This document shows positions 50,801 to 60,255 of a DNA stretch of 64,000 nucleotides, piece after piece. Source of the DNA: Symbiodinium natans (Eukaryota; Sar; Dinophyceae; Suessiales; Symbiodiniaceae); contig CAJNDS010002151.1 in assembly GCA_905221605.1 (NCBI GenBank), forward strand, positions 539,501 through 603,500, in the 5' to 3' direction. The notes beneath the pieces are model-generated. The model saw only the letters and a list, made by a program, of their open reading frames with translations. It had not been told where the DNA came from and did not search any database. Position numbers and translations under genes: made by a program. Every line of letters begins with the position of its first letter. Positions within the stretch are counted from its first letter, which is position 1.

Positions 50801-52115
50801 ACTGGTATGGCTGATTGGTTTGGTTGAGTTATAACCCTGATTATAACCTTGCTAGCAGGGGTTATAACCCGGCTAAGTATAGCCGCAAGTCGGTCATAAG
50901 TAGGAAGTCAGTTATAGGTGGTTTACTGGGTTTATGAGCTAGTTATATAAGTAGTACCTGTTTAGTTATAAGTTAGTTAGGTCTCAGTTGCTTTTAACTC
51001 AGGTTCTACTTTGAATTTGTGACTTTTCAGCATTTTGATTTTATATTGTGTGCTGCACGAGCCTCAGCTTTTGTGGCTCGTGCATCATGGACGCCAGACG
51101 GAGATATAACTTGGCAAGGGTGGAGAACAGACGGCTAGAGCTGGAGGCTGCCTCTTGAGCAGATTTTTGCATGCGCCCAACTATGCTTAGTCGCACACTC
51201 ACCTTTGGTACCATTCGTGCAGAACGCGAGCCCAACCCTTCTCCGATTCGGTCCGCTTGCGCTAGGAAGCTTCCACAGCACACCGGACCTCAAGTATAAC
51301 CGAGCTGATATAGCTTGGCCACTGAACCTGTAGCCCTCTCAGAAGCAACCCTTGCTCCTAACATGTCCTCTACAAAAACCTTGGTTTTCTGGAATCTTCC
51401 TGCTGTCGGCCCCTTGTCGGCCATTGTCGGCCCGCTCACGCAGCACCAATGGCAGACGTCGGCCGGTTGTCGGCCAGACACGCAAACCATGTGTTGTCGC
51501 GCAGTTTTGGCCTGTCGGCCTGTCGGCCCGCACGCCAGGGCGGAGATTTGGTGTCGGAGGCCTGTCGGCCCGGTGTCGGCCCGGTGTTTGCATCGAAACT
51601 CGAAAAATCAAGGTGGTTTCCCCTTCTGCTTCAGCTGTTTGCTTGCCTCCAGTCCTTACTTTTCTCGCTCGCTTCCCCGCCGCAGCCGCTGCAGCCCGAG
51701 TCCCCTCCAAGCTACTCTAACCGCCTTTTTCTAGGTGCTCAAGCCATGGCCAGCATCGACGCTGCCCAGCTTACTTTGCCGGCAAGCCAAGAAACGCTGC
51801 TTGCAGTCGTCTCTCTCGAAAGTTGGGGCAGCCGGTGGCGACACGGGCGAAACTGCTCTGGTCAAACCTTGCCAACAGGACCCCCTGGACGTTGCCGTCT
51901 GCTCTTCTGCCCCGGCAAAACCCATCATTCTTCATTTTGCCACACTCGCATCGACAACTTTTATAACTCTGCAAAAACAATAAAACAAAACTACTTAGGA
52001 TCTACTTAGGTCTTACTTATAACTTCGGTTATAACTAGTGTAACCTACTTAGCATAAGTAGAACCTAAGTAGATTATAACTTATAACTCACACAACCGGA
52101 AACAACCAATCCAGT
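50801..52115. mobile_element. 1.3 kb inverted-repeat element with captured-looking coding sequence
   Basis: Imperfect TIRs: ACTGG..ATGGCTGATTGGTTTGG and inverted ACTGGATTGGTTGTTTCCGG, both followed by GTTATAA-rich subterminal repeats (50830-50970 and 51990-52090). The core (51041-51960) is GC-rich, CpG-containing and free of telomere units; it has many overlapping ORFs and a (TGTCGGCC)-like repeat at 51400-51600. No transposase motif seen, so probably non-autonomous. Confidence 0.72.
51735..51983 (+). pseudogene. Coding-like fragment inside the 1.3 kb element
   Basis: Frame VLKPWPASTLPSLLCRQAKK ... LSKVGAAGGDTGETALVKPC ... AKPIILHFATLASTT, stop at 51981. A second frame begins MASIDAAQLTLPASQETLLA. 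Composition suggests a host gene piece carried by the element. No family recognised. Confidence 0.3.
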
Positions 52116-52399
52116 AGGGTTTAGGGTTTAGGGTTCATTGTTAAGGCCTCTAAAGTCTCCACAGGATGCCCCTAAGTCCCTCCAGGCCCAACGCCCAAAC
52201 TGTAGACCCCAAGTCCTAAGCCCCACCCCCCAAACCCCCTTAAGCCCCCCCCCCCCCAAAAAAAAAAAAAAAAACTTCCCGTAAGCCCCTAAGCACCTAA
52301 ACTCCCCGTAAGCCCCTAAGCCCCAAGCCCCTAAACCCGAAACCTTCCCAAACCCTAAACACTCCGAAATCCTAAACCCTCCTAAACCCTAAAGCCTCC

Positions 52400-52510
52400 T
52401 AAACCCTAAACCCTAGCCCTAAACCCTAAACCCTAAACCCTAAACCCTAAACCCTAAACCCTAAACCCTAAACCCTAAACCCTAAACCCTAAACCCTAAA
52501 CCCTAACCCT
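52400..52510. repeat. (CCCTAAA)n array
   Basis: About 14 units. Confidence 0.96.
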
Positions 52511-52526
52511 GAACTCAACCCCTTAG

Positions 52527-52614
52527 TACACCCGGATCTTCACCGGACCCCGAGGCCACCGCCGAGTTCCTGTCATCCTCCGCCTTCGCCTACGGGCTGG
52601 GCTGTGCTGTTCAG
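52527..52614 (+). CDS. POT transporter exon e
   Basis: After CCCCTTAG: TPGSSPDPEATAEFLSSSAF AYGLGCAVQ, ending CAG|GTGGGT. Follows the position of the family's 'xPxxxRSxxxAxxxLxxAxGxxL' segment; joins phase 0 to AGVVALLG at 54351. The link back to 49953 is not fixed because no clear LEFxY segment was found. Confidence 0.72.
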
Positions 52615-52629
52615 GTGGGTTTCTGGTTG

Positions 52630-52725
52630 GGGGTTTAGGGTTTAGGGTTTAGGGTTTAGGGTTTAGGGTTTAGGGTTTAGGGTTTAGGGTTTAGGGTTTA
52701 GGGTTTAGGGTTTAGGGTTGCGGTT
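52630..52725. repeat. (TTTAGGG)n array after POT exon e
   Basis: About 12 units. Confidence 0.96.
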
Positions 52726-53047
52726 TAGGGGGTTTGGGATGGGTGCTGTGTCCCGGCATTTAGGCTGAGGCTCCGGGTTCAATCAAGGGGTGGGGGTGCG
52801 GGAAGAGGGTTCGGGGGTGCCCTCGGTGTGCGGGATGGCTTTGGGCTTTCAGGGTTTTTGGGTGTCAGGGCTTGGGGTTTAGGGTTTTAGGGTGTTAGGG
52901 CTTAGGGTTTTAGGATTTTGGAGTCTAGAGCTTAGGGTTTTAGGATTTTGGAGTCTAGGGTTTAAGGTTTTAGGATTTTGGGGTCTAGGGCTTAGGGTTT
53001 TGAATTTTGGGGTCTGGGGTCTAGTAGGGTTTAGGGTAGCTGGTCAG

Positions 53048-53126
53048 CTGGAGGTTGAGTGCGGTTTGCGTAGCAAGAGGAAGGGGATGGTTCGCTTGCT
53101 TACCCTTCCTAGTGGAATATGGGAGG
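53048..53126 (+). CDS. Candidate exon in the POT intron (LEVECGLRSKRKGMVRLLTL)
   Basis: CTGGTCAG acceptor, ends GAGG|GTTTAGGG. Good composition, but skipping it gives the better POT reading; perhaps alternative or chance. Confidence 0.35.
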
Positions 53127-53154
53127 GTTTAGGGTTTAGGGCTTAGGGTTTAGG

Positions 53155-53292
53155 GTTTATAGGGTTTATAGGGTTTATAGGGTTTATAGGGTTTATAGGG
53201 TTTATAGGGTTTATAGGGTTTATAGGGTTTATAGGGTTTATAGGGTTTATAGGGTTTATAGGGTTTATAGGGTTTATAGGGTTTATAAGGTT
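53155..53292. repeat. (GGGTTTATA)n 9-mer array
   Basis: About 15 nonamers, reverse complement of the type at 40050. Confidence 0.96.
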
Positions 53293-54060
53293 TAGGGTTT
53301 AGGGTTTAGGGTTCCATACAACTTAGTACGCTACGTGCCCTTGGAAGTGCTAAAGCCTAAGACCCCAAAGCCGCACTCAGTAAATGCTTGAGGCAGCATC
53401 CCAAGACCTGAAGCAAGGCATTAAGGTCCGTCCGAGGGTCGTGTTCATGACTTAAGAGCTGCTTTAGGGTTCATAAGGTTAGGGGTTTGGGGTCTAAGGT
53501 TTAGGGTTTTGAAGAGAGCTCCAAAAAAACACAGGGGTCTTCCAGGGCACTCTGCATGTAAGCTCTTGCATGTATTGCTACCACGAGTTGGCCCACCATC
53601 CATATAGTCAAAGCCTCTGGAGCTTAAGCCCAAAATCAATACCCCCTCAAACTTCCCCGAACCCTAAACCCTGTAAACCTTAAACCCTCCAACCCCCTGA
53701 CCCCCATCCCCGAATCCCCGGAAAGGTTTACCAAAGTGCAGCCTAATGTTCTTGTTGCTCCTGCTGAAGGTCGATGTGTGTGTGTGTGCATGTAAGTATG
53801 CATGTGCTGGGTGTTTTTTTGGGACGGGAGCAATGAAAACCTACCTTGCTATGTACACCAGTATCCTCAAGAACTCCCGCAAGCCCGGCTCCCCTCCAGG
53901 CTGGACTTGTGGCCCCGCCAACCTTAGACCCTAAACCCTCAACCGTCAACCCTAAACCCTACCGCCCTGCCACCCTAAACCCTACACCCGCAAAGCCTAA
54001 GAATTCCAGGAAGCTTTGCTCCTTAGTAGGGAATGAGGGAATTCGTACGGGAACTAGGCC

Positions 54061-54061
54061 C

Positions 54062-54092
<31 letters not shown>

Positions 54093-54096
54093 TATT
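54061..54096. repeat. (AT)n microsatellite
   Basis: TA dinucleotides within a family I-like element that begins near 54008 (CTTAGTAGGGAATGAGGGAA). Confidence 0.93.
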
Positions 54097-54350
54097 TGTT
54101 TATTTATTTATGTATTTATATACCCTTTAAGGGATTATGTAAGGGGATATACGGTGCTGGGTAAAAGGGCCGTAGGAAAAATCCTTTAAGGGATTAGATG
54201 GGGTACCCCGTACGAATCCGCACAAGGCCTGCTCACTCTTGTCAGGGTGACGCAGGCACCCGGGCCTACCTTAATCTACCGCCGAGGGGGCACTGCGCCC
54301 CCTACCCTTTAAAGGTTTTGCCTTGCCTACTAACCAACAGTAAGTTCCAG

Positions 54351-54410
54351 GCCGGAGTTGTGGCGCTGCTGGGGCTGTTGCTGGGCCACCTAAAGGCCAA
54401 CAATGGGAGA
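54351..54410 (+). CDS. POT transporter exon f (membrane helix)
   Basis: After AAGTTCCAG: AGVVALLGLLLGHLKANNGR, ending AGA|GTTGGA. Phase 0 at both ends. Strong transmembrane helix, continuous with AYGLGCAVQ before and SWDWRAEAW after. Confidence 0.8.
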
Positions 54411-54543
54411 GTTGGATCTTGGGACACACCCGAACCCCAAACCCGAAGCCCGAAACCCTAAGTTACCCTTAACCCGAAACCCTAAACCCTAAACCCTAAA
54501 CCCTAAACCCTAAACCCTAAACCCTAACCTTTGTTTCTTTAAG

Positions 54544-54579
54544 AGCTGGGATTGGAGAGCCGAGGCTTGGGATGTGCAG
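54544..54579 (+). CDS. POT transporter exon g, 12 codons (SWDWRAEAWDVQ)
   Basis: After TTTCTTTAAG, ending CAG|GTTCAGGG, phase 0 both sides. Joined to 55261 gives AWDVQAWIPD, leading straight into the POT C-terminal signature. Confidence 0.78.
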
Positions 54580-54751
54580 GTTCAGGGGTTTAGGGTTTAT
54601 TAGGGTTTAAGTTTAGGGTTTAGGGTTTAGGGTTAAGGCTTAAGGGTTTAGGGTTTAGGGTTTAGGGTTTAGGCTTTAGGCTTTAGGGTTTAGGCTTTAG
54701 GCTAAAGATCAGGTTAAGGGGTTGAGGTTTAGCACTGGCGTGTGGTTTCAC

Positions 54752-54945
54752 TTCCCAAGCTATTTAAGTGGAATATACCCTAATTCATAATCAGGTTCCT
54801 CAGAAACCCTAAGGCTCCAAAAAGCCCAAAGTAGGTATTATTTACAGACTTTAAACCCCAATGTAGGTACTATTTGTATACTTGGAGCCTTAGGGAAAAA
54901 GTTGGGGTATATTCCTTGATGAAGGGTTTTTGGCAGATCTGGGAA
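54752..54945. mobile_element. MITE family C element interrupted by a family D element (54809-54894)
   Basis: Left half 'aagtggaatataccctaatt' and right half 'ttttggcagatctggg' of family C surround a complete family D copy (CCCTAAGGCTCC ... GGAGCCTTAGGG). Confidence 0.85.
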
Positions 54946-55260
54946 ACCACAGCCCACCCGTGTTGGCTTCTCCGTGTGCTTGCCGCTTGCAGGTCGATTA
55001 GGGTTGAGGGTGTGTTTCGTTTTGGGTCCAGGGGAAAATCCCAAAAACACAGCCCGAAAGGCTTGACTGCGGGCTTTTTAGGCTTTACTGTGCTGAATCA
55101 TCGTCCCATCACCTCCTAAATGTCAGGGAGTGGATTGAATATAAAACACCCTAAACCCTATACCCTAAACCCTAAACCCTAACCCTAAACCCTAGACCCT
55201 AGACCCTAGACCCTAGACCCTAGACCCTAGACCCTAAATCCCAATCCTTTGCTGCGACAG

Positions 55261-55299
55261 GCCTGGATTCCGGATGGTTCCCCAAACCAGGGGCACTAT
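55261..55299 (+). CDS. POT transporter exon h (WIPD...N-x-G-H signature)
   Basis: After TGCTGCGACAG: AWIPDGSPNQGHY, then a GC donor (GCATCT). W-I-P-D-x-x-N-x-G-H-x-D/E precedes the last membrane helix of POT proteins. Skipping the GC donor would run into TAG at 55312; using it joins to DLFYLCFG at 55573, giving NQGHYDLFYL as in the family (NxGHLDYYFW). Confidence 0.88.
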
Positions 55300-55572
55300 G
55301 CATCTTGGCCCTAGACCCTAAACCCTAAACGCTAAAACCTAAACCTTAAACCCTTTTTGAGAGCTATTCAGCTTGAGACCTGTCTGCCGGAGGATCCGGC
55401 GTATAAAGCTTCCCAACCCCGAACCTCAAGCAGAAGTTCCGAGAAGGTGTAGGGTTCAGCGTTTACGGTTTAGGGCTTAAGGCTTAGGGCTTAGGGTTTA
55501 GGATTCAAAAAGGGCTTAGGTTTCCTAGGACCTAAGCCCTTGGCCGGTTGTTCCCGCCTTGGCCGTTCCGAG

Positions 55573-55647
55573 GACTTGTTCTACCTCTGCTTTGGCGTCG
55601 GTGGCCTTGCCGCCGCGGTGCTCTTCGTTCTTCTACCGCACCTTGGC
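55573..55647 (+). CDS. POT transporter exon i (last membrane helix)
   Basis: After GTTCCGAG: DLFYLCFGVGGLAAAVLFVL LPHLG, ending GGC|GTAAAT. Aromatic start and long hydrophobic run match the C-terminal helix of POT transporters. A following exon for the cytosolic tail is likely; 55770 onward (after TCTTGTAG) is a candidate. Confidence 0.85.
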
Positions 55648-55769
55648 GTAAATTCGTGGGGGTTATTCAAGGTCTTGGGGGTGATTCCGGGGTCCTTGAG
55701 GCGGGTACCGATTTGAAAAAGTGTGCCGATGTCCCCTCTTGCTTACTTCTGGAACCCTGTGTCTTGTAG

Positions 55770-55828
55770 GCATGGACCTGGGTCCTTGCAAGATAGGGAG
55801 GTTTCAGGGACACGGTGGGAGGTTAGAT
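55770..55828 (+). CDS. Candidate exon after the POT helix
   Basis: After TCTTGTAG: HGPGSLQDREVSGTRWE, ending GAG|GTTAGA; another frame (MDLGPCKIGRFQGHGGRL) is open too. Possibly the C-terminal tail. Confidence 0.35.
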
Positions 55829-56102
55829 TCGGCAGGTATTCGGAGTCGAGGTTTGTTGCACAGTTTCCGTGTTGTATTTTCCCTTTAGATCCATATCCCG
55901 AACCAAACGCCTAAACGCCTAAACCCTAGACCCTAAACCCTAAACCCTAAACCCTAAACCCTAAACCCTAAACCCTAAACCCTCGACAGCACAAGCTATA
56001 CCCCTAAGCCTCGAAACCCTTAAACCCCAGACTGCCAGGTTCCTCCCCTACGCCCGAAAGCCCAAAACCCCTATAATACCTAAGGCCTGTGCTCCCTAGA
56101 CT

Positions 56103-56212
56103 TAGGGTTTAGGGTTTAGGGTTTAGGGTTTAGGGTTTAGGGTTTAGGGTTTAGGGTTTAGGGTTTAGGGTTTAGGGTTTAGGGTTTAGGGTTTAGGGTT
56201 TAGGGTTTCCTA
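56103..56212. repeat. (TTTAGGG)n array
   Basis: About 15 perfect units. Confidence 0.97.
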
Positions 56213-56255
56213 AACCCGAAACCCATTTCCTTATGGTTGCAATGTACTCACGCAG

Positions 56256-56321
56256 GATTTCTGTATAGAGTCTTCCAACAACGGAGCTCTACGGCGTGGA
56301 AGAACCCTCGAGTTAATCAGG
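56256..56321 (+). CDS. Candidate exon (DFCIESSNNGALRRGRTLEL)
   Basis: After TACTCACGCAG, ending ATCAGG|GTAGTT. One frame open. Possibly the 5' part of the PLD gene or another gene. Confidence 0.45.
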
Positions 56322-56539
56322 GTAGTTGTGGGCCTATATAACTTAAGGGCCCATGCATCAGAACGGTAAGGGACCAGATTAAGGGCCCATGGAAGAGGCT
56401 AGAATATTCCTTTTGTAACCCAAGCGAATCCCTATTTAGACCTTAAATCATACTCAGGATCCCTATACAAAGTAAGCAATATTGAAAATAAGCCCCTAAA
56501 CCCTAAACCCTAAACCCTAAACCCTAAACCCCCCCTCAG

Positions 56540-56635
56540 AGAGATGCACGCCAAGGTTTCCCGCATCGTGCCAGCGCGACTGATCTTAGGGGCTCGAGGC
56601 TTCTATCAGGGCTCCCCCTGGCTGGCTGCATCAGG
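56540..56635 (+). CDS. Candidate exon (AKVSRIVPARLILGARGFYQ)
   Basis: After CCCCCTCAG: one base, EMHAKVSRIVPARLILGARG FYQGSPWLAAS, ending at GTTTAGGG. C array before and G array after. Strong coding look, family not recognised. Confidence 0.52.
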
Positions 56636-56707
56636 GTTTAGGGTTTAGGGTTTAGGGTTTGGGGTTTAGGGTTTAGGGTTTAGGCTGAGGTTTTTGTTTT
56701 TTGTTTG

Positions 56708-56756
56708 GCGGGGGGGGGGGGGCGGGGGGGGGGCGGGGGGGGGGGGGGGGGGGGGT
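56708..56756. repeat. Poly-G tract, about 45 nt with three C interruptions
   Basis: Long guanine runs; ORFs of Gly/Pro here are artefacts. Confidence 0.95.
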
Positions 56757-56954
56757 GGTTCCCCTTTCAAGCCGAGGCCCCTGAACCGTAGACTTCCTAA
56801 GTCCAGCAGCGGGGGCTCAGCTGAGAAGCTGAGAGGAACCAGGGGGTGCCAAAGCAGCACCCTAAACCCTAAACCCTAAACCCTAAACACATCATTGTCT
56901 GCCCGGCCTGGCATCAAGTCGCAGGTTTACACTCGGCTTTGAGGGGGTTTTGGG

Positions 56955-57046
56955 TTGGGTAACAGTCCTTAATAGGGATTAATTATAGTACCCCCTATTA
57001 GAATCCCTATTTTGGATGGTTAGTCTATAAGGGGGGATATCCCAAG
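56955..57046. mobile_element. MITE family B copy
   Basis: AACAGTCCTTAATAGGGAT ... GTTAGTCTATAAGGGGGGAT. Confidence 0.75.
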
Positions 57047-57108
57047 ATATCCCAAGCGTTAGGGTTTCAACAAGATAGGTTCCCTTGCAAAGATCCCCCG
57101 AACCTCAG

Positions 57109-57190
57109 CGGGCACCTGTTGGACCGAGTTTGCTGCCTACATCCTCAGCACCCCGGAGCCCCGAATGGTGGCAGTTTCCCGACACTTTGG
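57109..57190 (+). CDS. Candidate exon (GTCWTEFAAYILSTPEPRMV)
   Basis: After CGAACCTCAG; AVSRHFG follows, ending GG|GTAAAC. Strong composition; the same frame is open upstream to 57063. Confidence 0.55.
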
Positions 57191-57371
57191 GTAAACCCTG
57201 AACCCTAAACCCTAAACCCTAAACCCTAAACCCTAAACCCTAAACCGAGGGTTCCCTCTGTGTGTGAGTGCGATGTTAGTGGAAGGAGTATTCGCATGTT
57301 AAGGCTGCTGCAACCACTCGTCCCGTCATGGCCTCGCACGCTCACCCTCCTTCTCCCGAAGCCCCATTGAG

Positions 57372-57420
57372 TCATTGAGGGCCCGTGGAAAGATGCACGC
57401 CCACAAGCTTGCTTGGCCAA
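57372..57420 (+). CDS. Candidate exon (SLRARGKMHAHKLAWP)
   Basis: After CCATTGAG, ending CCAA|GTTTAGGG exactly at an array. Confidence 0.48.
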
Positions 57421-57756
57421 GTTTAGGGTTTAGGGTTTAGGGTTTAGGGTTTAGGGTTTAGGGTTTAGACTTAGTTCTTGAAGGGTTAACATCGAAATCA
57501 TCGCAATCCGGAAGGGTTTGTGACACACTTTGTCACGAAACGAAGGAAACAGCTGGGACTTCAGACAAACTCCAGGCGGAAAACCCGCTCCAAAAACCCT
57601 AACCTCGCACTTCTCAGACCCCGTCACCCCTCAGCCCCAAAAACCAGCAGCCCGACACCCTTCACCCTTAACCCGTAACCCTGAAGCCTAAACCCCAAAC
57701 CCTAAACCCTAAACCCTAAACCCTAAACCTCCTTAAGCTGGCGATGAAATGGGAAG

Positions 57757-57837
57757 TCCCACGCGCTTCGGCCGATGGCTGCGGGATGCCCTGCAGAGCA
57801 CAGCAGGGCCCAACGACCAGGACGTTACCTTGGCAGG
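57757..57837 (+). CDS. Candidate exon (PTRFGRWLRDALQSTAGPND)
   Basis: After GGGAAG, QDVTLAG follows and then GTTTCGGG array. An in-frame ATG lies just before (MGSPTRFGRW). Convincing composition; may belong to the PLD gene's N-terminus. Confidence 0.52.
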
Positions 57838-58062
57838 GTTTCGGGTTTAGGGTTTAGGGTTTAGGGTTTAGGGTTTAGGCTTTAGTAGGGTTTAGGGTGG
57901 TACATCAATCTTAAATCTACCGTTTGCGGGTTTGGGGGTTTAAGAGTTTGAGGGTTTAAGGGGTTTGAGGGTTTGCGGGTTTAAGGGTTTAAAGGCTCTG
58001 AGGGTTTGAGGGTTTAAGGTTTGAGGGTTTAGGAAGTGTGGCCTTCTAGGCTCAGGCTTTAG

Positions 58063-58125
58063 GAAGCCAGAGTTCGAATCTGTGCGCAGCATGTGCAGCC
58101 ACAATGGAACAGACATTCCATCGCG
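58063..58125 (+). CDS. Candidate exon (KPEFESVRSMCSHNGTDIPS)
   Basis: After GGCTTTAG, ends before a poly-G run. One good frame. Confidence 0.42.
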
Positions 58126-58356
58126 GAAGAGGGGGGGTTAGGTAGAAAGGGTGGTGGGAGGCCTGGAAATTGACTCTTACACCCTAAACCCCCTGTTCTA
58201 AGCCATCCAGGCCCTCCGGGGCCCAAATGTCCCGAGCCATCCCGGCCCTCCCGGGACCAAATGTTTTAAGCCATCCGGGCCCTCCCGCGAAACCCCAAAT
58301 CCCAAACCCCAAAACCAACCCTAAACCCTAAACCCTAAATCCCACCCGACAGTGAG

Positions 58357-58431
58357 CTGGTCAGGATGGCATCGACGAGCTGCACTCATGTATTGAGGCG
58401 ACCTTCTCCCACAGGACCGCTTGGACATTGG
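58357..58431 (+). CDS. Candidate exon (GQDGIDELHSCIEATFSHRT)
   Basis: After GACAGTGAG, AWTLG follows, ending G|GTGGGTTTAGGG (consensus start leading into an array). Another frame is open. Confidence 0.48.
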
Positions 58432-58435
58432 GTGG

Positions 58436-58690
58436 GTTTAGGGTTTAGGGTTTAGGGTTTAGGGTTTAGGGTTTTTAGGGTTTAGGGTTTAGGGTTTAGG
58501 GTTTAGGGTTTAGGGTTTAGGGTTTAGGGTTTAGGGTTTAGGGTTTAGGGTTTAGGGTTTAGGGTTTAGGGTTTCGGGTTTCGGGTTTCGGGTTTCGGGT
58601 TTCGGGTGTCGGGTGTCGGGTTTCGGGTGTAGGGTGTAGGGTTTAGGGTTTAGGGTTCAGGGTTCAGGGTTCAGGGTTTAGGGTTTAGGG
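58436..58690. repeat. Long G-strand array with TTTCGGG, TGTCGGG and TTCAGGG blocks
   Basis: About 18 TTTAGGG units, then blocks of TTTCGGG, TGTCGGG, TGTAGGG and TTCAGGG. Confidence 0.97.
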
Positions 58691-58751
58691 TAAGCTTAGC
58701 CCTGCTCCAGCTTCACTTTGAACATGCGGCTCTAGGGTCTGTTTGGTTTAG

Positions 58752-58837
58752 CCTTGGCCGAGTGCAGCTGGAAGAAGTTCAGTCAAGCCGTCTGCCATTT
58801 CTTTCAAGTTCCTGCACCTGCCACCCCTATCTCCCAG
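58752..58837 (+). CDS. Candidate exon (WKKFSQAVCHFFQVPAPATP)
   Basis: After TGGTTTAG: ALAECSWKKFSQAVCHFFQV PAPATPISQ, ending CAG|GTCCCA. Confidence 0.48.
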
Positions 58838-58929
58838 GTCCCAAACCCAACTGGGGGTTTCCGACAATCTTTTGGGGGTTGATCTCACGGGTCCCCTATT
58901 TTCGTAAACCCCCAACGAGTGCCAAGCAG

Positions 58930-59025
58930 GAACTTTCCGGACGAGTCCGATGACAATCTGCGCCAGCGGAAGCAGCGATGGTTCGAGCTGTTGCGCAAGC
59001 AGCCAGGGCTCAATGAGCATCATCA
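58930..59025 (+). CDS. Candidate exon (LRQRKQRWFELLRKQPGLNE)
   Basis: After GCCAAGCAG: NFPDESDDN, LRQRKQRWFELLRKQPGLNE, HH, donor GTTGAC. Highly charged helix, clearly coding-like. Probably N-terminal region of the PLD gene; family not recognised. Confidence 0.58.
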
Positions 59026-59040
59026 GTTGACATGTTACCC

Positions 59041-59106
59041 TAAACCCTAAACCCTAAACCCTAAACCCTAAACCCTAAACCCTAAACCCTAAACCCTAAA
59101 CCCTAA
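59041..59106. repeat. (CCCTAAA)n array
   Basis: About nine units, directly followed by a family B MITE (59106-59194). Confidence 0.95.
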
Positions 59107-59194
59107 CAGTCCTTAATAGGGATCATAGTAATTACCCCCCCCCCCCATACTAATCCCTACTAAGGACTGATAGCATAAGGGGGGAACATCCCAA
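59106..59194. mobile_element. MITE family B copy
   Basis: AACAGTCCTTAATAGGGAT ... GATAGCATAAGGGGGGAACA. Confidence 0.85.
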
Positions 59195-59202
59195 ATCATC
59201 AG

Positions 59203-59282
59203 TTTCGGCAGGTAGCCTTTTCTGAGGAAGCCCTGTGCGCACCCTTCTTCACTTTTCGGCTTTTGGGGGTCAACGGAAAAAG
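59203..59282 (+). CDS. Candidate exon (VAFSEEALCAPFFTFRLLGV)
   Basis: After ATCATCAG (FRQ) or TTCGGCAG; NGK follows, ending AG|GTGCAC. Begins 8 nt after a MITE end, so the acceptor may be element-derived. Confidence 0.52.
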
Positions 59283-59324
59283 GTGCACCCTAAACCCTAA
59301 ACCCTAAACCCTAAACACCCTTGA

Positions 59325-59392
59325 TGCAATGTGGATGCTGGGCCACCCAGCACAGTAGACGAGGCCATGATTTCACGAATGGGATCAGAACT
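59325..59392 (+). CDS. Candidate exon (STVDEAMISRMGSEL)
   Basis: Frame CNVDAGPPSTVDEAMISRMG SEL, then TAG in frame, or a GT donor at 59393 (GTAGGAG). Upstream border unclear. Confidence 0.45.
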
Positions 59393-59714
59393 GTAGGAGG
59401 GCTCAGGGGTTTAGGGTTCAGGGTTTAGGAGGGTTTAGGGTTTAGCGCTTAGGGTTTTAGGGTTATAGGGTTTTGGGGTCTAGGGAAACCAGGAGGAAGG
59501 CCTGCTGAAGCAGTTTTGGGGAGGAGTCGCGGACTAGTCGCGGCCTGCTGCCCCGCAATCCCAAACCGCAAAAAAGTTGAATGTGTGGTGACCACACGCC
59601 GGAGGCTTGGAAGTGCCTCACCACACGCTTGCCTGCCCTAACCCTAAGCCCTAAACCCGAAACCCTGAACCCTAAACCCTCTAAGCCCTAAGCCCGAAAC
59701 CCTCTAGGTTTCAG

Positions 59715-59820
59715 AAATACGGCCACTTCTCCACGGGCAACCGCGTGACGGTTCTGGAGGGTGGAGATCAATGCTTCCGAGCAATGCTCCAGGCGCTTTT
59801 GCGGAATGACGAAGCCTTGG
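59715..59820 (+). CDS. PLD exon 1 (substrate-entry strand and helix)
   Basis: After CTAGGTTTCAG: KYGHFSTGNRVTVLEGGDQC and FRAMLQALLRNDEALG. The G-N-x-V-x-L-L-x-G-x-x-x-F-x-x-M-L-x-A-L pattern opens the PLD domain of cardiolipin synthases. The 3' border is uncertain; the frame stays open into an AAT/ATT microsatellite at 59865. Confidence 0.8.
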
Positions 59821-60144
59821 GGATCCTAAGGAGGGATTCCACTATTTCCTTAAGAACCCCAAAGAATAATAATAATAATTATTATTATTATCCCTATATT
59901 TCCCGTAATAATAACTATAATCCCTATCTTTCCTGTATAAGGAGGATTATTAATTGTTTTTTGGTGGTTCTTAAGCAATTACTAGTCTGGCGTCTGGGGT
60001 CCGGGGTCTAGGTCTTGTAGATGGGCATACCGGAGGTGATCCTAGAAATACAAAGGGGTGATTTTATAAGTATCTCCCTAGGGATCTCTTCAAGGCGTAT
60101 CACATGACCATCTGATTTAGGGTTTAGGGTTCCTCAGTCCTCAG

Positions 60145-60255
60145 ACGAGACACTAACCAAGCTTAACGTGCTTTGGGAGGCCATCGCGATGGCAGAGACG
60201 CGCGTTTGGTGCGAGAGCTACATCTTCGACAACAGCCACTCGGCTCAAGCAATGG
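60145..60255 (+). CDS. PLD exon 2 (WCESYIFD)
   Basis: After AGTCCTCAG: ETLTKLNVLWEAIAMAETRV WCESYIFDNSHSAQAM. A-I-x-x-A-x-x-x-V-x-x-E-S-Y-I-F is the conserved strand of PLD/cardiolipin synthases. A GA donor (GAGGGG) at 60256 lets the last G join GC|TTT at 61557 as Gly. Confidence 0.88.

Larger units (their letters stand above)
46586..55647 (+). other. Gene span: POT/PTR2 (SLC15/NPF-like) transporter, C-terminal half
   Basis: Exons at 46586, 47317, 49619, 49888, 52527, 54351, 54544, 55261 and 55573 read as one protein with the features of the proton-dependent oligopeptide transporter family (MFS). It contains the helix before the large loop (MAGLGLGCVCAALAMFVAAA), a helix with ...FALIAAGEAFVYP, a further membrane helix, and the family's C-terminal signature W-I-P-D-x-x-N-x-G-H followed by a last membrane helix. 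Such proteins sit in a membrane and import peptides or nitrate with protons. The N-terminal half was not identified; hydrophobic exons at 31-38 kb are candidates. Confidence 0.8.

Noticed and set aside
51315-52009. Overlapping 120-186 codon ORFs on both strands
   Set aside because: Within a mobile element, mutually overlapping in several frames; GC-rich sequence keeps all frames open. Only one short frame is kept as a weak fragment.
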